From positions 683,550-747,549 of the forward strand of contig CAJNOI010000011.1 in assembly GCA_905250115.1 (NCBI GenBank): a stretch of 64,000 nt of DNA. Direction: 5' to 3'. The DNA is from Adineta steineri. Lineage: Eukaryota; Rotifera; Eurotatoria; Adinetida; Adinetidae. The translations under genes and the position numbers were made by a program. Positions 31,648 to 45,657 of this stretch are shown here, in pieces. Each line of letters begins with the position of its first letter. Position 1 is the first letter of the stretch. The notes beneath the pieces were generated by a model, which saw only the letters and a list, made by a program, of their open reading frames with translations, ran no database searches and was not told the DNA's origin.

Positions 31648-33682
31648 TTATATTTTATGATTGAGATCTATTAAATTTTGATGAGTTTGCGTTGATAATT
31701 TTACGATGTCGGTTGTATCAATATTTTCTACTTGGCTCGTTAGTTGAGCAGCAGTACGTGTTGTTAATCGATATTGTTGAACGGTTTCAGGTGATGAATT
31801 AGTTTTACTGATGTTGTTCTGTAATTTTGATAACGAACTCATTCGATTACGTCGTAGTAAATGAACAGTTGAGAGAGTAATTACGGTTATTAATATCAAT
31901 GAACCGATAGTAATACTCACAGCGGTACTAATAGGAAATGAAGAATCCGAAGAAATAGTTTTTATTGTTGTAGTTATACCAGCTGTAGTAGTAGATATAG
32001 AAGTTGTTTGCTTTGTAGTCGATGTTGGAGGAAGAGTTGTAGCAAGTGTTCTTATTGTTGGCACCTTTTATAAAATATTAATTCATATGACGTATGATAA
32101 AAAAAAATGAATTTACTGTTCGATTGTGTAAAGTTATTGTTGTTGTTACTGATGTAGTACTTGTTGTTGATGTTGTACTTGGTTCAGATGATGTTTGAAA
32201 TGTCCAAAAACTAGTATCTGTTATTCCCATTGAATCTCGTAGACAAGTTGCTATTGGTAAAAATACACCAGGATCAAATGAAATATAAAATTGTGCACCT
32301 GCTTGAAAAACAACATTTGATATTATTTCCAAGCGATCCGAAAGATAATTAACATTATCTAATTGTTTTACTACACTATAAGTTGTGAAATCTTCATTTG
32401 TCGATGCCATTTTAAAACGAATAAAAGCATCGGTACTTGGTCGAGTAAACGATATCCCAGTTGGATATAGTAATGTCCAGTTGGATTGATATTTTGATAC
32501 AAGACCAGTTGGATAATGAGTTGCATTGTTTATATAAAGAGTATTACGACTATCTGAACCTATTTGTACTGTAAAACGAAGACATGTAGAATCACCTTGA
32601 TTACCAATTGAATCAACGCCTGCAAAACAAAATAAATTTTGGCCAACTTGATTTACATTAGCTGAATAAGATACTTGAAAATTATACAAAGTTAAATCAT
32701 ATGGATCCAGAAATGTTGATGATTGTGTAAAACCACTTGGATAAACACCAATTACATTAGCTAATGTAGCATTTGGACATTGAATTCGAATTCGAATAAT
32801 CATTGTAAGTACTTGACCAGGTTCAACAAAAATACATTGATCAGCAGGTGCATCACCAATATATAATGGAGGTAGATTACATGTTATATTTGAATCCCAA
32901 ACATGAAAAACAAATTGAATTGGTACACGTGAAAGTGGTACCGTACTTGCATCCGTTTCAAAATCAAGTACAGTAAATGCTACTGCATAAAAACCAATAG
33001 TAGCAGGTGTAAAACGAAGAATACAACTTGTTTCATTAAGATATGTTGAAGTAGGTAAACTAAGTAGAGATCGACATATACCACCACATTCATCACTGGA
33101 ATTTGACCAAATACATGTATATCGATCAAAATCATTATCGGCCACATTTATTTTAATATAATATGTACGATTACGACGAAGTCGAATAACAGGTAACATA
33201 GTAACAATAGGCGCTTGATTATATTGTCCATTTGATCTCAAATAAGTATTAATTTCAACAGCTATAGACCATACTCCTCCACCAGTTACCAAAGCAAACC
33301 AAGCACTACTAGTAAATATTGCTCGAAATCGATAATTTGGTGCTACTTTAAAAGTAAATCGTCCTTCACCACTAACATATTGTTCAATTTGATTGTATGC
33401 AGTACATGGAACAGCTACTGAACTTAATGTACTCACATTTGGTGGACAAGATGACATACATGCTAACGATCCTGAACCAATCATATAATTACCAGCTGTA
33501 ATAAGCGCATTAGTACATGGATACGTGACATAATTCCATGCATGACGTTGATACACTTCAACACGAAGAGGATTTGTTGTTGAGTTTGTTACACGCCATG
33601 TAACCATTGATCCGCGAAAATGGGAACTGAATACAACAGAGATATTAACAAAGAATATCAATAACACATTCGATTGTTTCAT
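31648..33682 (-). CDS. Type I membrane glycoprotein with SHFRG-type ectodomain
   Basis: Two exons, 33682-32117 and 32064-31648, joined in phase 0 across a 52-nt intron (GTAAAT...AAAAG), give 661 residues. Order: signal peptide (VLLIFFVNISVVFSS), a SHFRGSMVTWRVTN start, a ~450-residue ectodomain with many Cys and N-glycosylation sites (NRTYYIKINVADND, ECGGICRSLLSLPTSTYLNE, FCFAGVDSIGNQGDSTCLRF), a Thr/Ser-rich mucin-like stalk across the splice junction, one transmembrane helix (ISTAVSITIGSLILITVITL), and an ~85-residue Ser/Thr-rich tail. The middle resembles tandem Ig- or cadherin-like beta domains (repeated VADND and VLDFETD motifs). It is probably a surface receptor or adhesin. I know of related predicted proteins in rotifers but not of an assigned function. 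Confidence 0.75.
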
Positions 33683-34626
33683 TTTTCGTTATATTTTTTT
33701 CACTATGAATAATAACATTGACATTCTATTTTATATTGCATTAAAACGCAATAATAAAATATGAAAGGTAATTGTAAATAAAGATCCAATGTACATTATA
33801 ATAATGAAATATGGACGCAGAAATATTTCTATGATTTCCTTTCATATTAGCATAGATACCGAAAGAGTGTAATAATAAAATGTTAATTTTCTATGTGAAT
33901 TATATTAAAGAAGAATATTTTTATGACATATAAAATAGTATTCGTTGATTTATTTAAATATAGTTAATTGCTGAACTTTCATTTAAAAATTAACTATACT
34001 ATTTTCATTTTCATTCTTTTGAATAATTATTGTATATAGATCATTGAAGTCTTAGTTTACTATTCTGCCATCATGTTAACTTTTTTACATCGTTATCTGT
34101 TTTATCAATTTGCAGACAGAATCATAATAGGTAAAATTTTATCATCAATCTCAATTTGGTTTTTTTTTTTTTGTCAAATATCACTAATAACCCATTAAAA
34201 ATAACGTATAATATATAAAAGAATTATCATCTCAAATAAATCGTCAATGCATACAGACAAGCACACAAGTTGTTTTTTTCTTATAATAACAAGAATGAAT
34301 GAACAGAAGAGAAGAAGAAAAAAAAACTTAAATTAGGACGCATGTTAAACACAATAAAAAGACGAGAAAAAGAAATGAATTAAAGTAAATTGACCCACTA
34401 TGAATTTATATGTTGTCTGTTTCAGATCAAAAAAGAAAGGGGTCAAGATAAAAAAAAAAGAAAAATATAACCAAATCAACAACATATGTATGTAATAATA
34501 AAAAGAAGAAAAAAAGAATTGACGACATGTTACAAAAAGATAAAGATTGTTATTAGTGTGTTTGAATGTATGGAACATGACAGACAACTTGATACATATA
34601 AATATAAATATATATATATAGAATTC
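33683..34626. other. Intergenic between membrane glycoprotein and COPB2
   Basis: Very A+T-rich with homopolymer runs. It must contain the promoter of the glycoprotein gene and the 3' UTR of COPB2. No other gene seen. Confidence 0.5.
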
Positions 34627-37600
34627 TCATGTTTCTTTAAGAAATTCATCTACATCATCATCATCAAATTGAAGATCCTAAATATATAAAGAAAAAACGA
34701 AGATTATTTATGTATAAATATAATATTATTCTTATCATATTAATGTACATTCCAAATATAAAATATAAAAGAATATATGTGCATGCATAGTTAGTAGACG
34801 TGCAATAGTGTGTTACGCATATTTAACATATACACTTTAGTATTTTTACCTCATTCTCATTAGGAGAATTTTTAGAAGTTTCTTTGAATACTGATGGTCC
34901 ATTTTCAGTATTGCTTACATCATCAGTATCAATATCAATATCAAACTCTTGTAATTCTTTCTCAAGATCGCTCATTGATGTTCGACGACCACTACCAGCT
35001 GTTGCAGTTGTTGATATGACACTTGATGCTTTGGATGTTGTTGATGCTTCTCTACTAATAGATGTTGTTTGTGTTGGTTTAATAGAAGAAGTATTCGTAT
35101 GATTCATTGGAGAACGTGAACGTGATCGATCAGGATTAACAGTTGAAACTAATTTATTCAATACTGATGAATCAGTTGTTGTTGGCTTAGCTATTGATTG
35201 AATTGGTGTTTCAGTTGCATCATCAAAATTATCATCATCATCGTCATTATCTGTTATTCCTCTATTTAATTGCACTGGAATATATGAAAATTGTCCATTT
35301 TCTTCTGCTTCTTTCATTTCTTCTATTGGATTTTTTTCCCAATTTGGTGAGATTGTTTGATAAGTTCTAGCTGATTGTATTTTATTTTGTTGTTTTAAAA
35401 ATTCTTCGGTTTTATAAGTATCAATAAGACCAGGAAAAAGATTTTCATAATCAGTTGGATTAGCTAATGCTTGTGCTGCACGTTCCATATTCATTTGTTT
35501 TAATTTTTCTCTCCATAAACCTACAACATGATTTATTTGTGACGGTAAATATGTACGAGCAAAAAATGCTGCTTCAGGTAAACGTTGATTTTCAATAAGA
35601 ATATTTAAACATTCATCTAATTTTCCTAAGACAAAATTGGATAGAAAAGCTATATTGAATTGTCCTGATTTTCTTGATTTATCTCCAATTGTTGCCATCA
35701 ATTGTTTATCACTTGATGCACTTGCTAAAAGTATTAATGAACCAAATGATTGTGCACGTGTTAAACATTCTTGTACTAATTTAAAATCTCCTTGTTTTGT
35801 AGCAACATCAGATAATTGTAACCATTTTTGTTCATTTTCTAATTCAATTGCAAGTTCATAACAAACTTGTAAATTTCCTAATTGAAGTGCTAAATCAAAT
35901 TTATGTTCATGATCTAATGTGACACTTAATGCTTGTTGGCGATAACCCTAAATATAAATAATTTTATATTGATTATTCAATGAGCAATAAGACTTGTACT
36001 AACTTGTTTTTCAAGAAAATGTGCAACACGTGTACGTTGTTCTTTAGGAACTGTTGGAAGAACTCGATCAGCTGTTTCAAAATCTTTACGCATAACAGCT
36101 GTTTGATATTCAAGTACTGATAAAGATAATTCAAAAGATACAATCGACATTTCTTTATCACCCAAATATAAACGATTTTCATTGGATACATAACCTAATA
36201 GATACATAACTCTAAATAGAATGAAGAATATTAATTGAATATCAAAACTGGAAGAAACGGTTTATTACCTGTCTAAATGTGAAATAGTAACAATTTCACC
36301 ACCAACATAATAATTAATTCGATTAAGAGAATTTGTATATATAAAACAATCACCCACCCATATACCTGTTTTTATAGTTTCAGGGATTTCACTGAGAGCC
36401 TAGGAAAAGAAGAAGAAAAAGATGTATTCTCAATAATAAATTAAAGAAAATTTACATCAAATGCATCTTCAATACCATCTTCAGTGATAAGATCTTTATT
36501 GGAAATTGCATTCGTTACTGCTTCAGGACGATATCGAAGAACATAATATGATTCTTCTGTTGCAATACAAACTAATTCACCATTTTGACTCCAATTAATC
36601 TATATAAAAACATTTAAAATAACCTACATATTAGGATAAACATACGGATTTTGGCATAATTTCAATTCGACGAATTAAACTTGTTGTTTCCCAATCATAG
36701 AAAGTTAAACCTGAATATGATCGAACACCTAAAAGTGATCCACCAAAGATTCCTTCAGCACCAGCTTCTGGTTTAAAAGTTTTTTTTTCTTTAAAATTCT
36801 TAAAAATTTTCATCATATTTCCATCTCGTACAGCATATTCGGATGAATCTTGTGACCAAACAAATTCCATAGCATTTCCATAACTTTTATTTCTTAATGT
36901 TATTGCTGTATAAAGTATATATTCACCATCACCACAAACAACAACAAATCTAAATAAGAATCAAAATTAGAAAAATTTCTTAATTCTTTCTTTTTTTTTT
37001 GTTGTTGTTACCGTCCATTTGGTGAATGTGATAATGTTTGAGGATATATTTCACAACTACCTAATTCTTTTACAGTTAGTGGAACTTTTTCTCCATCTTT
37101 TAATTGTTGATCACTGCTTAATTGTTTTAAATTAACTTGTTGAATTTCACAATGTTTAGCCCAAACGATTTTACCAGTTGAAGCATCCATAGACATTGCT
37201 GGTTCTTCTCGACCCAACTAAACAAACAATTTTCCTAGTATTTAGTTTTTATTTTAAAAATTGATTTACTTTAATCATCATTGAACCTTCATCATAACCA
37301 AGTGCAACATTATTTGATCCTTTTAAACATGATATAGCCCAACATCTTTCCAAACCATAATTAAGTGTTGATTCAAGACGATATGTATTTGAATGCCATA
37401 ATTTAACAGTACCATCTTCTGATCCACTTAATATAATAGGTAATTCAGGATGAAATGCAACACAACCAACATTTTGTGCATGTCCTTCTAATGTTTGTAC
37501 ACATGTTTTATTCTATATAAGAAAAATAAATTCTTTATTTTCCTTTAATAATAAAATTACTTGATAATCCCAAATTTTCACAAGACGATCATCACCACCA

Positions 37601-38494
37601 GAGACAAGATATGGTTTATCACTACCGGAATAATAATCCACACAATTAACACCTTTTTCATGACCTTCTAAAGTAAAATTTGGTGCAGTTGATCCTAATT
37701 GCCATACCTAAAGATATTTTTTCAAAAAATAAAAGATATAGAAGATTTAAAATTAATTTACTTTAACAGTACGATCAAGTGATGCTGATGCAAATGTATT
37801 ATTATCTTTTGGATTAAAAGCTATTTGCATAACATAATGTATATGACCTTCAAATGTTTGTTTTAATGCCCATTTAGCATCCCAATCCCATAATTTAATT
37901 GTCATATCATCTAAATAATAATAATAATCATTTGAATAAAATCAATAGAATATATTTTAGATAATACAAACCACTACTAGTTAATATATAGGATTGTGTT
38001 GGATGAATAGCAACTGAACGTATATAATCATTATGTGCTTCAAACTGATGTAAACGTTCAAGAGTATTATAATTATAAACACGTATAAACATATCATCCT
38101 AGAATAGATTGTTAAGATAAAATTTAATTTTGATAGATAAGTAAAATAAATCTTACAGATGCAGTGATTGCCCAATTTTTTCGAACAACAAATTTACCAG
38201 CACGAACTGGAACATCACATACTTCAAAAGTTTTAATTAATTGCTAGAAAAATGAGTATAAAATTAATTTAGATAAAATAATAATTCAAAAATATACTTG
38301 AGTATCATAATTATAAATATGAGCATGACCATTAAATAATGTTACTAAAATCCATGGTTCATTTGGATGAATATCAACACATTTGACACGATCTGATCGA
38401 ACTGATAATTTGCGCTTAACATCAAGACGCAAAGGCTAAAAAAAAAGTTAATTTATTAGTTTGATAATAAAGATCTTTGAAATATTTTTACCAT
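34627..38494 (-). CDS. COPB2: Coatomer subunit beta' (COPI coat)
   Basis: The start codon alone forms exon 1 (38494-38492, ATG/GTAAAA). Exon 2 (38435-38298) reads [19 protein letters not shown], the conserved N-terminus. WD40 blades follow in short exons ([28 protein letters not shown]-type blades; [20 protein letters not shown]), forming the two propellers that bind dilysine cargo tails. The alpha-solenoid is in the large exon 35947-34850 ([20 protein letters not shown], then [19 protein letters not shown] and [18 protein letters not shown]). The C-terminal region is Ser/Thr-rich and acidic, and the last exon 34677-34627 is 17 codons ([16 protein letters not shown]). COPI drives Golgi-to-ER and intra-Golgi vesicle budding, and this is an essential, normally single-copy gene. 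At least ten introns of about 50-70 nt were seen. An acceptor-like CAATTTAG lies just upstream of the ATG. Confidence 0.95.
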
Positions 38495-39621
38495 GTTTTA
38501 ATGGTAGAAGAAGATGTTCTAAATTGATAAAAGAAATAAAGAATTCTAATAAAATAGTTATATATATGATTCAAAAATAGCACACGTAAACATGCCAACA
38601 AAAAAAAAGAAAGAAAGCCTGTCCACGTCTGATGGATTTGGTAATTCACAATCTCTTAGGAGCCAATAAGATTTCTTGCTTAGTTATGGTTTCAACTGCT
38701 GCTGAGAATGACTGAAATCAGGATCTGTCGCAGATGGAGTTAGTAATCGATGGCATCGACACGGACATACTTTTAACTTAACGGAATAGAATTCTAACTA
38801 TTTCGAATAACGAATGAATATTTTTTAATGAAATTGCGCATTGTGTATTTACTTCAATAATTTTCTGATAGTGATAATTCTTGAATCGTAATTTTCATAA
38901 AAAAATAAATCGAGAGCAGGTCATTCCAGTCTAAAGATTCTACAATCTTCATTTGTTTTCTTTTGTGACGTATGACAAGAGAACGTTCAGAAATCTTTAA
39001 ACAACAACAACATATATATCTGTTCTATTAAAAATGCGCATGAATAATGAAATTAAACTAATCTTAAAAGAATAAGATTTAAGAATCTGACATTCTTTTC
39101 TGTATGTTCTATATATAGAAAAAACGTAACAAACATAATAAATAGTTATCGATTTGTTAATCTTTTTATCTGACAAACTATCACGAAAAAGTACGATAAT
39201 ACTTACATATAATATCTAATTTAATGCATTTCCTATCGTTCTAATTTTTGTATTTGCTAAACCTTTTACCAAGTTACTATAACATACTAAATATATATAT
39301 ATATTCTTTTAATGTATCGTCTCTGACATATTTATAATTAAAGATAAATAACCCTGAGAAACAATAATATAAATATAATGATAATACTACTATCCAGACG
39401 TATATAAGTGCGTAATATACGTCGAGACATGATATTTGTCTCATTCACCAGACTTAAAAACTTATCAACACTTATAAGTTAATAAAAATAGATAACAATA
39501 ACAATCGAAATATTTCTGTATTTAATGAAAATTTATTTAAAAAAAAAAGATTTAAAATCAGACTTTATTCAATATATATATTCATGAAAAATTTACTTAT
39601 ACAATGGATATTTTCTCATTC
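38495..39621. other. Intergenic, nothing recognised
   Basis: Upstream of COPB2 and downstream of the GPCR. No exons, RNAs or repeats were found beyond short A+T runs. Confidence 0.5.
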
Positions 39622-40956
39622 TTAGACCCAGTTCGGATTTTTGTCACTGGTTGATTTAAATTCTGGAAAAAAATTAAATTTATAACGATTCATTTGCATA
39701 TCTCGATTATAGAGTAATTGTTGATGTTGTATAATTGGTTCAATATTATTATTATTATTATTAATATATTGTCGTATATGATCATGTTGTCTATTATCTT
39801 TCAATGATAAACGACATTTACATTGACAACTAGTTAATAATTCACGAAACATTCCATGTAATTCATGACGAAAACTTTTCGCCGAAAAACAATAGAGAAA
39901 AAAATTGATTCCATGTGATGTAAATTGAATTGAATTTAAAAATATTTGAACCATAAAACGATAAGTACGATGTGCTTTGGTTACGAAATAATTACGAAAA
40001 AATACAAAATATATACATGCTGGTAAAGTTAATAGAACGAATGCAAATGTTACAATAATAAGTAAGGCAGTAAATTGTCGATATCTTTCAAGACTTTTTC
40101 GTTGAAGTTTTGCTGGTGTTAATTCAGTTTGTTGTGTTCGACTTGATCTTACTGTAACAAATATAATATAGGTATTACATATTAACATAATAGCAAATGG
40201 ACATAGATTATAAAGAACTAAATGAACACGTTCCCATTGTGGATAAATATAATCTGGATTTGAACGAGTTGAATAACATGTGATAATACCAGTTGATGTA
40301 CGATAACCATTTAAAAATAATATATGACTATTTAATGCAAGACAAATTGTTGTTAAAAACATAATATAATATTTTGTATATCTTATTCGACCATATAATC
40401 GTTTCCATTGAGGCCAATAAAGATTAAGAGCACGATCTATATATATATATGAACAAAAAATAAAAATAAAATTTTCCTTATTGTATGTATATTTATATAC
40501 CTAGACTGACAGCTGTAAGACACCAACTAGATAATTGTAAAGCAACAAATGTCATATAGGATATAAATCGACAATGAAAAAGTGATATATCTTCAATATT
40601 ACTATTTCGTGAACTAACATTAAATTTATAGAAATTATTTAAATTCCAACCATATAATGATATTATATCACATATACTAACTGCAATTAACCAACGTACA
40701 GTTACAAAACGTCGAAGATGACGTCTTAATAATACAATTATTGTTAAAAGATTTCCCACTGTACCAATTATAATAAGTACAAGAGCATAAATACTTAAAT
40801 AATGAATAATAAATAAATAATGTGACGTTTTTGATACCTGCGTTGTTTCATTTATCATGTAACCTACAGTAACCTAAAAATAAACAGAGAATCGATTGAA
40901 AAAATATCGAATATTCTCTTATTTCAACTTACTAGAGGTGTCGAATTAGTTGTCAT
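39622..40956 (-). CDS. Rhodopsin-class (class A) GPCR, peptide-receptor-like
   Basis: Three exons with matching phases: 40956-40933 (MTTNSTPL), 40873-40501 and 40436-39622. The internal ATG at 40858 is therefore probably not the start. Seven hydrophobic segments are present: TM1 ALVLIIIGTVGNLLTIIVLL with the class A GN motif, TM2 LIAVSICDIISLY, TM3 after Cys in SLFHCRFISYM, ending SLDR (a DRA form of DRY), TM4 FLTTICLALNSHILFL, TM5 LVLYNLCPFAIMLICNTYII, TM6 ALLIIVTFAFVLLTLPACIY, TM7 FTSHGINFFLYCFSAKSF. TM7 carries NxxLY in place of NPxxY. N-glycosylation sites NST and NET occur at the N-terminus. The tail is Asn/Gln-rich. The pattern is like FMRFamide/neuropeptide receptors expanded in spiralians; the ligand cannot be told. 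Confidence 0.88.
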
Positions 40957-43598
40957 GATTTATAATGGACTAGTAGAAAAGACCTTGTTATATGACAGTT
41001 GTGTAATGTTCCACAACATTTATAATGGGCGGAAATAATAATAATAAAAAAAGAAAGATATCAAATAGTGGCGTGTCGTGTTGTGTCTTATATGCCTATC
41101 TTTCTTTTCTTCTTTTTTTTTTTTGATGATGATAATTGACAAGAAAACAAAGGCAGAAATATAGATTGAGAATCTTGTCTTTCGATTATTGACAAACGTA
41201 TATCATTTCAATAGTATGAATATGATTGTATCACGAAGATGATCTAAAAGAAGAAAGAGATAATCTAAAATTTCAAACAAAAGTCTTCTTTTTTTTTTAA
41301 GAAGCTATGACATTTCTTTCTTTTCCCCTACATTATTGTCCTTCAGGCAATCAGGAAAAGCTGTCATGAAAGAATGGAAAAAAAGAAGAAAGAAGTTTTT
41401 CGTATACTTATTCATCATTATTAATACTAGATCCTTGACTTGTCGTTAAAGACTGTCATGTTATCAACAATTCAATCAGAATTCTCAAACTTAACATATT
41501 TTATGACTATTATTACAAAAAAATGATATCATATTGAAATAAAAGAATTACAAACAAATTATCATAAGAAAAACTGCTTATCTAGTTTGTCTTTCTTTCT
41601 TATCGATTAACGTTAATTGAGTAAATGAAATAGAAAGAAATAATAGTCAAAAAAAAAAAAAAAGAAAAAATTCATTACCATAAGTATAATTATGTTATAA
41701 GCTCTATATTGTGTATGTTGATAAAAATAGCGTATAGAAGAGCTTTTAGAACTTGTTGATCAATATAGAATATGGAAAATAGGAATATGTCATTTTCTAC
41801 ATATTAATACTCTATTTTGTCACTAGCTTTAGTCTGAACTTCAAAGAATAATATAGAGATTCATTATAAGATATGATATGTAGGAAGAAAAAAGATTTTG
41901 AAATATTAATCTTATTAGTTTAATTTTAGAAAAAAAGTAATACTAAGTTGACTCAGGATAATAATATTTCATTCTTAGGCACGTTTTCTCTAACAAATTA
42001 GTAGAGGAAAAAAGTTTTTTTTAAGCAATCGATTGTTAGATAACAAAAGAGTTACGTATATGTCCTTGATAGATAAATCGTACAAAATAGAGATAAAAAA
42101 AAGATAGAACTTCAAGGAATATGTAAAACAGATATATTAGCATGATTATATAATATTTTTGTGAAAGATTGTATTAATCTAATCATATTCAATAGTTTAT
42201 ACAAAAGAATATGTTAATGAATTGATCATTATTTCAATTTAGTTTTCAATATTATTCCATTATTAACATTCTTTTCATGCTAACAATGAATAAATTGAGA
42301 AAAAAAACAGATTCGAAAGGCAATTCTACAAGCACGTATCTGTCTATCTATTTTAGATATAAAAATAAAAGAATGTTTTGTTGTTTTTTCTCTATACTAT
42401 TAAAATATCTTATATTAGATTATAGAATTTAAGATGTCACTCTAAATTCTTATTATTGATTAATTTTTAGATCGAAAAATTCCAAAAAGAAAACAAAAAT
42501 ATGTTGAGATTTATTACTAACTCCATCAATCTTTCTTTTTTCTCTTTCTTTAACAACTAATCGACCATAGATACTAGTTTTTGATGATCATGATAGATTG
42601 TTTCTAAAGTGACATATTTACATAGAAAACGAATTATATTGATCAAATATATCTTTATATAATTAAAATGTTTCTACTCTTTTACCTTCTTAAAAATGCG
42701 TATATATTTAACATAGACTATTATTAAACATGTAAATGCACATGGAGAGCATGAATTAATATGCTTGTACATCCAGGAAATGATGATGAATAGGTGTCTC
42801 GCGTGAAGAAAATGCACTTACTTACCTAAATATTTTTTTGTAATCTTATATTTGTTGTATTAATAAATAATTGTTTTTTGTTTTCTTTTTGCGTCAGAAT
42901 AACTTTGTTTTTCGAGAATGAAAAGAATGTTTCGATCTGTATCAGAACAAAACAAATTCTGAGAATTTAGATACAAACATAGTTTTCTACTGATTCCAAT
43001 GTTATTAGTTTGTTGATTGTGTCATAATGATAGTATCAGTTGCTGTTGCCATTCTACTTCTACGACGCACATCTATATATAGTATCGACCATGAACTACT
43101 TACGTAACACTCGACAATGTTATTGTGTTTATAATATTATCAAAAGCATGTAATAACTAATTCAAATTGACTCTTAATAAATGAATTGTATAGATTGAAA
43201 ATATGCGTACTGACATATATATATACACTCAATTAATTTTACCTTAATATCATATTTCTATAGAATTGAGGAAAAAAAGGGTACATTGTCCCGAATTGCT
43301 GTTAGCAGGCCTGTTGTCTATTTTATTATCTTGTTTTAGCTAGAGTACAATGTACATATCGCAGCGGAGGCAAATTATTTTCACTCCACAGGAAACGAAA
43401 AATGAAATTAGACACTGCACAGTTTAAAATAGGACAACTTAACGCACAGAAAAGAAAAGAAAAGAAGAAAGGAACAAGAAAGAACAAGACAAGATCAATA
43501 TACACGTAGACACATGTGAAGAAAGAACTACATAATTAAATAAAAGACAAAGCCGAAAGAAATATGAGATGATAGTAAAAAATAATTTTCATTGAATA
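40957..43598. other. 2.6 kb intergenic, nothing recognised
   Basis: A+T-rich, many homopolymers. I saw no conserved exon chain, tRNA-like cloverleaf or inverted repeat. It presumably holds the promoter of the GPCR gene. Confidence 0.45.
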
Positions 43599-45657
43599 TT
43601 ATGATGTACTATTCATCGATGTTGCTGAATTGTCTGTTGTTGTTGGTGGTGGTGGTGGTGAAGTTGATTCATTAAGAAAATTGAAACAAAGTATAGTATC
43701 ATCATGTGAACTTGATACAATTTGAAATTCATCAAATTGTAGACGAAATACTCGTCCTGTATGTTCTGTTAATGTACGAATACATAGAGATGATTGAGAA
43801 CGTGGATCAAGTGCAGCTACTAAATCCCAAACTTTAATTTTACCTATTAGTAAAAAAAAAGAAAATAATTAAGTAAATCATATGTGCTTTTTTTTTGATT
43901 TTCTCCATACCATCATAAGCGCCAGAAACAATTCGTTTTGAATCAAAACGAATGCAACGTACAAGTTCATCATGTCCTTCAAGTATACGTAGACATGCAC
44001 CACATTCAATATCCCATATACGAATTGTATTATCTGATGATCCACTAACAACAATTTTATCACGATATTGTAAACAAGCAATACCACGTTTATGTCCAAG
44101 TAATGTTCGTACAAATTCACATGTTGTTGTATCCTATTTAATAAACAAAAGAAAAGAATTAATTTGATAAAAATGAAATTATTCGAAAAACTAACCCAAA
44201 CTTTAATTGTTCGATCTCCACTTGCACTAACAATATATTTTTCATCAAAATCTACAACATTAACAGCTGCACGATGTCCAACAAGTACACGTCGAATAGT
44301 TATATCTGTTGGTGAATTCATTTGCCATACAGCTATTGAACGATCTTTTGAACATGTTACCATAGTACCATTAAAAAATCGAAGATGTAAAACAGCTTCA
44401 CAATGATGTAATAATGTATTAATTAATTCTCCTGTTTTAACGTTCCATACACGTACTGTTGAATCAGAGGAACCGGTAACAATAACTTTTTCATCATATT
44501 GTAAACATAAAACACTTCCATTATGACCAGTTAAAACTTTTGTACATTCAAGAGTTTTTCTATCCCATATTTTAATTGTATTATCACGTAAACCACTAAT
44601 TATTTTTTCATCATCATATTGTAAACAATAAACACCTTTGCTATTTTGTGATCGACATTGAATTTTTTCTATACGAAAATTTCCCGTACGCCAATTCGTT
44701 TCAATTTGTTCAATATCATGAATTATTTTTGGATATAATTGACGATAAAATTCATGAGTTTTTTGTATTTCACTTGATGTTAATATTTGACGAAATAGAT
44801 ATTTAGTCCATCCACGACGATTAGCAAGACCATTCCAAAGTGAATCAGATTGAACTTTACGTTCAATTAATTTCTTCCATAACATTCCTAAACATAAACA
44901 TTTACTTAATAGAATCAAGAGAAATAACAAATTTTGTTCTTATCGATTTCGTTTTTTAATTCAATATGAAGTTGATAGTTATTTAATTATTTCTTTTACT
45001 ATGTGACTAGTGAAGCGGCATGAAAACACTCGAGAAATAGTTGAACATTTGTTATCTTAACTAAAAATATACTCATTTCCATAGGGAATGTGTTAGTAGA
45101 TGATGGAAGTTGGTCTTTGTAAGAAAGAAAAAACATGGAAAAAAAGAAGTTTTCCATATATTTCTTTACGTTAGTCTTAAATGGTCAATTTAAACGATAC
45201 ACAATGAAAAGAAATAGTTTTGTAATGTAAATATTATTATACCTGCTGATATAACATGATACCATTCACGACAAACAAGTTCCGTTGATATTAGTGATTG
45301 ATCATCTAAACATCCAAGAATTTTTTCAGCTATATGTTCAAGTCCACGTGCTGCTAATTGTCCAACAAAATCTCTTTGTAACATAGGTAGTAGAAATGCA
45401 TTGATCTGTCCATGTTGATGACTATGCATATGTGTAAGAAGATTTTCAACAAACATTAATTGTTCTCGATCATCCCATGTGGAAAATGTTGTTAAAAAAC
45501 GATCTTTTGTTTGTTCATAATCAGGTGTGGAAAATTTATTTGAATGACTATTTGTATATGTTACTAAACAATCTGATGATGGAGATGATGATGTGAGCAT
45601 AGGTGAATGTTCTTCATTGCCTGAGTTTGATGTCGTCGTCGTCGTCGTCATTTCCAT
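43599..45657 (-). CDS. BTRC: Beta-TrCP (F-box/WD40 SCF ligase adaptor)
   Basis: Exons 45657-45243, 44887-44196, 44133-43911 and 43843-43599 join in phases 1, 0 and 1. The Ser/Thr-rich N-terminus is followed by the D dimerisation helix ([20 protein letters not shown]), then the F-box ([17 protein letters not shown], then [12 protein letters not shown]), which binds SKP1, then the linker [22 protein letters not shown] seven-bladed WD40 propeller follows ([74 protein letters not shown]), which in orthologues reads the DSGxxS phosphodegron of beta-catenin, IkB and others. The tail is Pro/Thr-rich. The protein sits in the SCF ubiquitin ligase and controls Wnt, Hedgehog and NF-kB signalling. BTRC and FBXW11 cannot be told apart outside vertebrates (fly: slimb). 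Confidence 0.95.

Noticed and set aside
40858..40860. ATG at 40858 as the GPCR start
   Set aside because: An upstream exon (40956-40933) with its own ATG joins in phase 0 across good splice sites and adds an N-glycosylation site.
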